The notes under the pieces were generated by a model. The model had not been told where the DNA came from. It saw only the letters and a program-made list of their open reading frames with translations, and made no database searches. DNA of 64,000 nt. It comes from Batrachochytrium dendrobatidis JAM81 (lineage: Eukaryota > Chytridiomycota > Chytridiomycetes > Rhizophydiales). Made by a program: the position numbers and the translations under genes. The stretch spans positions 856,690-920,689 of the forward strand of contig NW_006281099.1 of assembly GCF_000203795.2 (NCBI RefSeq), in the 5' to 3' direction. Shown in pieces: positions 59,135 through 64,000 of this stretch; the stretch's first letter is position 1, and every line of letters begins with the position of its first letter.

Positions 59135-59190
59135 AAGCCTATAAAGGGTAGACTTGTCCTCTGACAAGAGTGTATCCACATAGTCAACAA
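59135..59190 (+). promoter_or_regulatory. Likely core promoter of the secreted protein gene
   Basis: A TATA-like CCTATAAAGGG lies at 59138-59148, about 45 bp upstream of the start codon at 59190. This is the clearest TATA-type element near a start codon that I noticed in the window. A short, strongly expressed secreted-protein gene would fit such a promoter. Confidence 0.4.
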
Positions 59191-59720
59191 TGATTGCATC
59201 TCTATTTAACTCGGCCTCTTTGACCATGCTATTTGCAGCTACTACTGCTCAGACATATGCTCAACTGCAAAACGGCAATTTAGGCTCTGCCTGTCAAGTC
59301 CCCAACAATCCCATCGAGTGCAACTCTGGTCTACTCTGTGCTCGTCCTGACGGTGTTGGTGCCGAGTCTCCAGGACTGTGTGTTCGAGCCGGCGGTTCTG
59401 TTGCTATCCTTGGTGGTTCATGCGGAGGATTCATGCCAACAAACCCACGCTGCTTCTTTGGCCTCACTTGCCAACTTGGTGACATTTCTGATGCACCAGG
59501 CGTATGCGTCCATTCTACTACAGCTACAGCTACGGCTACAGAGTCTGCAACACTTTCATCTCCTGCGCCTTCAATATTTTCTTCTGCTCCCTTTTCTGGA
59601 AGCACTGCTGTGTCCAATAGTACCAATCCCACTTCTGGTGCTGTCAGCATTTCTTCATTGCCAGGCGTGGCGTGTATGGGATCGCTAGTAATCGCATTAT
59701 ATGCCACTTGTTTCCTGTAA
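59190..59720 (+). CDS. Small secreted cysteine-rich protein, probably GPI-anchored
   Basis: A single exon of 176 aa. The N-terminus (MIASLFNSASLTMLFAATTA) is a signal peptide with a likely cut near residues 20-25. The mature part has two tandem four-cysteine modules at about residues 34-69 and 77-107, each with spacing C-x8/9-C-x5-C-x11/13-C. A Ser/Thr/Ala-rich spacer follows (a TATATATESAT-like stretch), then a hydrophobic C-terminus (GVACMGSLVIALYATCFL), which suggests a GPI-attachment signal. I do not recognise the family. It resembles many small wall or secreted proteins of fungi. The local base composition is less AT-rich than the surroundings, as expected for a highly expressed coding sequence. 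Confidence 0.8.
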   Translation: MIASLFNSASLTMLFAATTAQTYAQLQNGNLGSACQVPNNPIECNSGLLCARPDGVGAESPGLCVRAGGSVAILGGSCGGFMPTNPRCFFGLTCQLGDISDAPGVCVHSTTATATATESATLSSPAPSIFSSAPFSGSTAVSNSTNPTSGAVSISSLPGVACMGSLVIALYATCFL

Positions 59721-59867
59721 TTGAAAACTGTCAAATACCTTATATTCTCATTATTCTTTCTATAAACTTGTCATTTTATCATTCTGCTGTTTTGGTTGGT
59801 GTGCACCCATCAGTTTCCGGTTTGGGTTGGGGAAAAACTAGGACATTTATGATTGTGTTGCAAACGT

Positions 59868-61283
59868 TTATTGAGTCACACTAAACCATCTCATAATCTG
59901 CTCAATGACATTGGCTCTAATTTATAACATACATTAGTCAATCTAATCAAACTGCAGATAAACCAGCCAATTAAAGCTACATACTTGATGGCTAATACTG
60001 TATCTTCTGGCTGCATATCTCTTGTAAATGGCAACTTCCACTCTCGAGATTCAGGAATATATGAGTCGGATGACTGGAATTTTGTTGGTGATGATAGAAT
60101 AATTACAATGGGTTCCAATGGATACAATGCAGAAATATGCACTGAATCCATCAACATAAATCATCATGGCACGCAAGCGCAATAGTAAGATTCATGTGTT
60201 CTCGAGTTTAAATAGGCAATACAATCCAGAATTCAGTCTTACCATTCACTACTGCCCCTGCAACGACTTCACAAATCTGTTTGGTTTCACTCGTTGCATA
60301 TGCATTGATGTACAATCCAACATAAGAGAAATTCACATCATCGTATTCAAGGACATACTCTGCAAACTCTGTGACAAGACACTGCACTAGACGTTCGCGA
60401 GCCGCATGATTATTGAGTCGTATACTCTGTGTTTTCTGAAGAAGATCTTGTATTTGTGCCAAGTAATCCACAATCAAGGTGTCCTTGTCACACGATGGCA
60501 GCTAAAATAGGTTACGATCATTGATTTATAGAGATTAGATTCATTCCAAAAATCAGTAGCAATAGGTTTTGATGATAAACCAAATGATGAAATAATACCT
60601 TGATTGTCGTATCCGGTTTCATTGTTTTTAGAGACAGAAATTCCCGAGTGATTGTATTTACAGCGCTGTTATCTTGGTTCATGTCATACTTTACATATAA
60701 AACAGCGCCTGTATATAGAATACTCAGCTTTTCGTATTCCAACAAAGTGTCGATAACAAACTTACGTTTAGGTGGATCATTTAGATCCAGATCCGCCAAT
60801 GTTTCATGGTAGCAAACTGGCACGTATACATGATATTCTTTGCGCAAACTGGTGCTGTTTGTTTCTACAAGAAGCTCCAAATCCTTTAAACATTCAAGTG
60901 AGTTATGAATTCGCCAACAAGTGTCGAGTTTTTTAAAACGTTTACCTCGACATGGGCTATGCATCCTATTTCAAATACAAGTCTTTCGACATTGGAGCTC
61001 ATAAACTGTTCAAGTTGATATTTCTATTGATATTTCATGCCAATACCACCAGACCAACCAGCAGCATGAGTAAATTTGGTGTAAACATGCCAATACCGAT
61101 CGACACGAATGGAAAAACCTACAATAAACTGTTGGCGAACTTCTGAAAAAACATAGAGTAGATTTGATTCATCTTGTGCATCCCATTCGACGAGATACTT
61201 GATATCGAGCAATCGTACATTGAATTCATGGACAATCAAATCAGGCGGAAAAGCAATATCTCCCGCATCAAAGATAACAGTGC
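59868..61283 (-). CDS. BRCC45/BRE-like (BABAM2), 5' exons not resolved
   Basis: Six exons were placed: 61283-61087, 61023-60946, 60883-60599, 60501-60243, 60141-59985 and 59916-59868. They encode TVIFDAGDIAFPPDLIVHEF, YLVEWDAQDESNLLYVFSEV, then KYQLEQFMSSNVERLVFEIG. After these come KYDMNQDNSAVNTITREFL, DTLIVDYLAQIQDLLQKTQS, HAARERLVQCLVTEFAEYVL, VHISALYPLEPIVIILSSPT and a final KANVIEQIMRWFSVTQ. This is the order of the two UEV-like domains of BRCC45/BRE, the scaffold of the BRISC and BRCA1-A K63-deubiquitinase complexes. The protein works in the nucleus in DNA damage signalling or in the cytoplasm with BRCC36. The second placed intron (64 nt) removes an in-frame TAG. Upstream of 61283 there must be at least one more exon with the start, which I could not fix. 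Confidence 0.7.
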
Positions 61284-61807
61284 CTATGGCATTTCAATGC
61301 AAATGAGATGGCAGACATAATAAATGGTGCACATGGATAGTATTGACAGCTATCCCATACGATATGGCAAATCAGATCATAGGCTTACAATGTAATGCAA
61401 CTTTATTACAGACTCGGATACCGACTTTTAACCGAGTAAATGAAATGGGGTTAAAGGCATTCCAGCCAGAAGGTTTGAACAAAGAGCATTCGACCCATTT
61501 GGCACAGTCCTGAACTTTTCTGACAGATGACAATGGAGTGACTACATGCATCTAGTCTTATGTTGCTCAAAGTAGTGAGATGGATAGACTTGACTGTTTA
61601 GATTTAGATGGCTCAATTTGCAGATAACAATCTTGGAAACCAACAACTACAGGATCTGGCTTGCTCAGACAGCTGGTACAAGTAATACCAATGTTCAAAG
61701 GTCATTCACTGTCCATCAACCTGCCGGAACCATGCATCACGTGGGAATCGAATGTGCTCCATCTTGCCAAAGTCGAATTTATAAGCTCTACAGGATTGGC
61801 AACGAAC
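61284..61807. other. Divergent region between BRCC45-like and RSU1-like genes
   Basis: It must contain the missing first exon(s) and promoter of the BRCC45-like gene and the promoter of the RSU1-like gene. An open minus-strand stretch around 61400-61560 could be exon sequence but I cannot match it to the family. Confidence 0.4.
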
Positions 61808-63061
61808 ATGGCAAAAGCAATTATTGACGAAGCAAGAATACAGGGAATGAAGGCTATATCTCTTGATGATATAGGGCTAAAAGAAGTCCCATTAGACCTA
61901 CGTGAGTTTAATTTTAAATGTCGACTGGCATTTTTTGATAGTTGCGGTTATAGTATAGTGTGGGAGATTGGCTGAAACAATAAGTCCTAATATATATACT
62001 TGGTATCTTATTTTGAATATACAGTTGACCTCAAGGCATTGCTTCGAGTGAATCTATCGCACAACAAGATTACTGGTGTGATACACGATATGCACTACAC
62101 TTTAATACGTGCCATATAATTGTATTTACATGTTATTTCAAAATAGAACTGCCCGACGACATTCCACAACTAAAAAATCTGGAAATATTGTCTTTGTATA
62201 CGAACCGTCTGACATTGATCCCTAAGAGCATCAATCAGCTTTCATCATTACGACGACTGATTCTAAGGTATTTTATTGATTTAAAGTTGTCAGCAAATGG
62301 TTTATTCTATTCCAACAACTCACTGATAAACTATCTAGCAATAACTCTATAAAAGAGCTGCCTCAGGGTTTCGGCACCTGCTCATCGCTAGAGTACTTGG
62401 ATTTAAGCTGTAACAAGCTTAGCTCCCTCTCTGCAAATTTTGGATATCTTAGTAAGTTTCAACATGACGTTTCAATCAAACCGTTTACTCTAGCTCTATT
62501 TTGTTGAGTTGCTTTATTCCTTTAACAATAATAGCTACGCTCAAGACGTTGTACCTCTCTGATAATATTTTGACAACGCTTCCCAACGAAATTGGTAATC
62601 TTGCCATATTGGAAATTGTAAGGAGTCGATTCGTGCTCAAAATGTTTATTTTTTGCAAATGCTATAGCTTAATCTTTGAAATTCAATACATCCCACTCAA
62701 CAGTTTGTGCTTCGAGATAATAAACTATCTTCACTCCCAAAGGAATTTGGCCGGCTTAAATCTCTTGTGCACTTGAATCTACAAGGCAATCAGTTCAAGA
62801 CTCTTCCAACTTGCTTATGTAAATATAATCATCACACGACAGTTGATCATTGTTTTGGTTGCTAATTGAAACACTTGATATGGATTGACAAACGCAGTGG
62901 AAATACCGCTAAATAAAAAGGATACAAAACTGCTGCTAGCAGGGAATCCTTTCGAGCCCAATGTCAAGCGTGTATTGAAGCAAGGAGGAGTACCCAAACT
63001 GTATAAAGAAATGAAGGAGCCAACATGGAACAAAGAAAAGCCTGAGCAGCAATCGCAATAA
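61808..63061 (+). CDS. Leucine-rich repeat protein, RSU1 (Ras suppressor 1)-like
   Basis: Seven exons (61808-61901, 62025-62075, 62147-62267, 62339-62451, 62535-62617, 62704-62818, 62898-63061) give 246 aa. About seven LRRs run from residue 20 to 190. Examples are DIPQLKNLEILSLYTNRLTL, INQLSSLRRLILSNNSIKEL, FGYLTTLKTLYLSDNILTTL, and FGRLKSLVHLNLQGNQFKTL. The YLTTLKTLYLSDN repeat and the LRDNKLSSLPKEFG repeat are close to those of RSU1, which in animals binds PINCH at integrin adhesions. The C-terminal cap (LLLAGNPFEPNVKRVLKQGG) is typical of short intracellular LRR proteins. The start MAKAIIDEARIQG mirrors the short N-terminal helix of the family. Intron positions fall repeatedly within the LRR units, as expected for a repeat-built gene. 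Confidence 0.75.
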
Positions 63062-63399
63062 AATGCTTATTCAGGATTAGCAGGATCTGACAATGGAGCA
63101 ACTCTAAATCTATCAAATCAGCACGGTAACCCATGGCAGTTCATGCCCAAATAAAATCTATGGGCCTATTCCAGAGTTGTATTGACTTGATATATAAAAT
63201 ATTGTAAAAAAAGAAACCATCAAGGCATACAGTCAGCTGGGTTTAGATTGTATTCAAAACCCATTCAACCAATACAAACAAAAGTGCTTTGAAAATAATA
63301 TAATTAATTCCATAGTTGTAACGAATGAGTTGATTAGAATACCACAACTATCTGATGAAGAGATGCGGCCTAAAAAAGTCAGGCAAGTGCAATAGAAAT
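63062..63399. other. Convergent 3' region of the RSU1-like and glutaredoxin genes
   Basis: About 340 bp of AT-rich DNA between two facing stop codons. I see no gene or repeat. Confidence 0.5.
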
Positions 63400-63808
63400 T
63401 CAATTTAGCAACCTATCCAATCCTCCACTGGTACTGTAAGCAGACAAGTCACTGTAGCCACCTAATACCAAGTATATCGAAAGATTAGAAGTTGGACATA
63501 CAATTCAGTATGGATCAAGACACATGCATACCAATATGAGCCTGTTTGATAAAAATATTGGGAACAGTCCTCTGGTTAGTCTTTGTAGTCAAATATGATT
63601 GAATACTAGGCCCATCGTTTCGCTTATCCAGGTCAACAACAAAGAAGCTGAGGCCCTTGGACTCTAGGAGTTGCTTGGCCTTGAAACAGTAGCTGCATGT
63701 GGTTTTGGCAAACACAACAATATTATTTCCTTGAATTGCGGATTCGACAAACGTAGCCACAGATGACATTTGTATTGGTGGGGATACTTTGGGAAGTCTC
63801 AAAAACAT
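63400..63808 (-). CDS. Dithiol glutaredoxin
   Basis: Two exons (63808-63532 and 63461-63400) give 112 aa. The active site is CSYC in VVFAKTTCSYCFKAKQLLES. The glutathione-binding TVPNIFI (cis-proline) and GGYSDL (helix start) motifs follow in the correct spacing across the intron. The protein reduces disulfides or deglutathionylates proteins using glutathione. A second ATG (MSSVATFVESAI) would give a cytosolic form of normal length. The first adds 13 residues that include Arg and Lys but no acid (MFLRLPKVSPPIQ), so a short mitochondrial presequence is possible. The Ser in place of the usual Pro in CPYC is seen in some glutaredoxins. Confidence 0.93.
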
Positions 63809-64000
63809 AAAGATATCGTGCAGATGCGAGTTTTTTAGGAGTTGCTAGTCAGTATAGCCAGTGGATTGACTAGCTACTTCAAATGATGACTTTTATATTC
63901 CAGCTAACATCTGCTGGGTACTGTTACCATTACACCAAATGGTATTACTCAGCATGCAGTGTCTTCACCAAATGGCTGAATTTAGTGATGAAATCCTATT
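63809..64000. other. Window end, upstream of glutaredoxin
   Basis: About 190 bp that should hold the glutaredoxin promoter. No other feature can be supported before the window ends. Confidence 0.4.

Noticed and set aside
59294..59734. A 146-codon antisense frame over the secreted protein gene
   Set aside because: The + frame has a signal peptide, ordered cysteines and a GPI-like tail. The antisense frame has none and exists because of codon composition.
1..64000. CRISPR arrays, bacterial operons, rRNA or complete autonomous transposons
   Set aside because: I saw no regularly spaced identical repeats, no rRNA-like conserved blocks and no transposase or reverse transcriptase domains. The window is an ordinary eukaryotic gene-rich region apart from the MITE family.

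Overview
This is a nuclear window from a zoosporic (flagellated) fungus, most likely a chytrid. The evidence is a mixture of gene types. MDM12 (ERMES) is typical of fungi. A dynein-2 intermediate chain (WDR60 type), a Tubby-like protein and a giant protein built of ASH/HYDIN-like segments all point to a cilium. Several families usually studied in animals are also present: MEAK7, BRCC45, RSU1, a mitochondrial fission regulator and an SWSAP1-like protein. Base composition is AT-rich. Genes are dense and carry many short introns of about 60-100 nt. A Rhizophydiales/Batrachochytrium-like genome would fit, but that is inference.

Layout. 1-1.9 kb: no gene, ending in a decayed transposon end. 1.9-6.0 kb: MEAK7 (+), Tubby-like (-) and MDM12 (+), the last two sharing a 123-bp promoter. 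6.8-12.9 kb: WDR60/DYNC2I1 (-) and a PIP5K (-). 13.8-20.2 kb: IMP1, an MTFR-family gene and SPT5 (all +). 20.4-33.9 kb: an SWSAP1-like gene (-) and a five-exon giant gene (-, about 3,963 aa). 34.2-42.6 kb: a SMARCD/Rsc6-type SWI/SNF subunit (-) divergent from PEX12 (+), then ARPC1 (+) and PEX14 (+). 42.8-45.3 kb: DCAF13/SOF1 (-). 47.2-50.7 kb: an inositol hexakisphosphate kinase (+). 50.9-58.2 kb: CARM1/PRMT4 (-), UDP-glucose dehydrogenase (-) and an unrecognised 906-aa protein (-). 59.2-63.8 kb: a small secreted cysteine-rich protein (+), BRCC45 (-), an RSU1-like LRR protein (+) and glutaredoxin (-).

The main non-genic signal is one family of short non-autonomous elements (MITE-like). Their ends are inverted copies of about TACAGCCGTATTCACGTAAA. 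I can see seven copies. Each one lies just outside a gene end or inside an intron close to the 5' splice site. One copy, at 21236-21690, fills the whole gap between two genes: its right terminal repeat encodes the last ten residues of the giant protein, and its left end stops at the start codon of the neighbouring gene.

Functionally the window mixes housekeeping genes (transcription elongation, rRNA processing, chromatin, Arp2/3), organelle biogenesis (MDM12, IMP1, PEX12, PEX14, MTFR-like), inositide signalling (PIP5K, IP6K) and cilium genes. I see no operon-like pathway and no complete autonomous mobile element. Exon coordinates come from reading splice signals and checking frame by hand. 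Where I give a total protein length, all exon phases added up.
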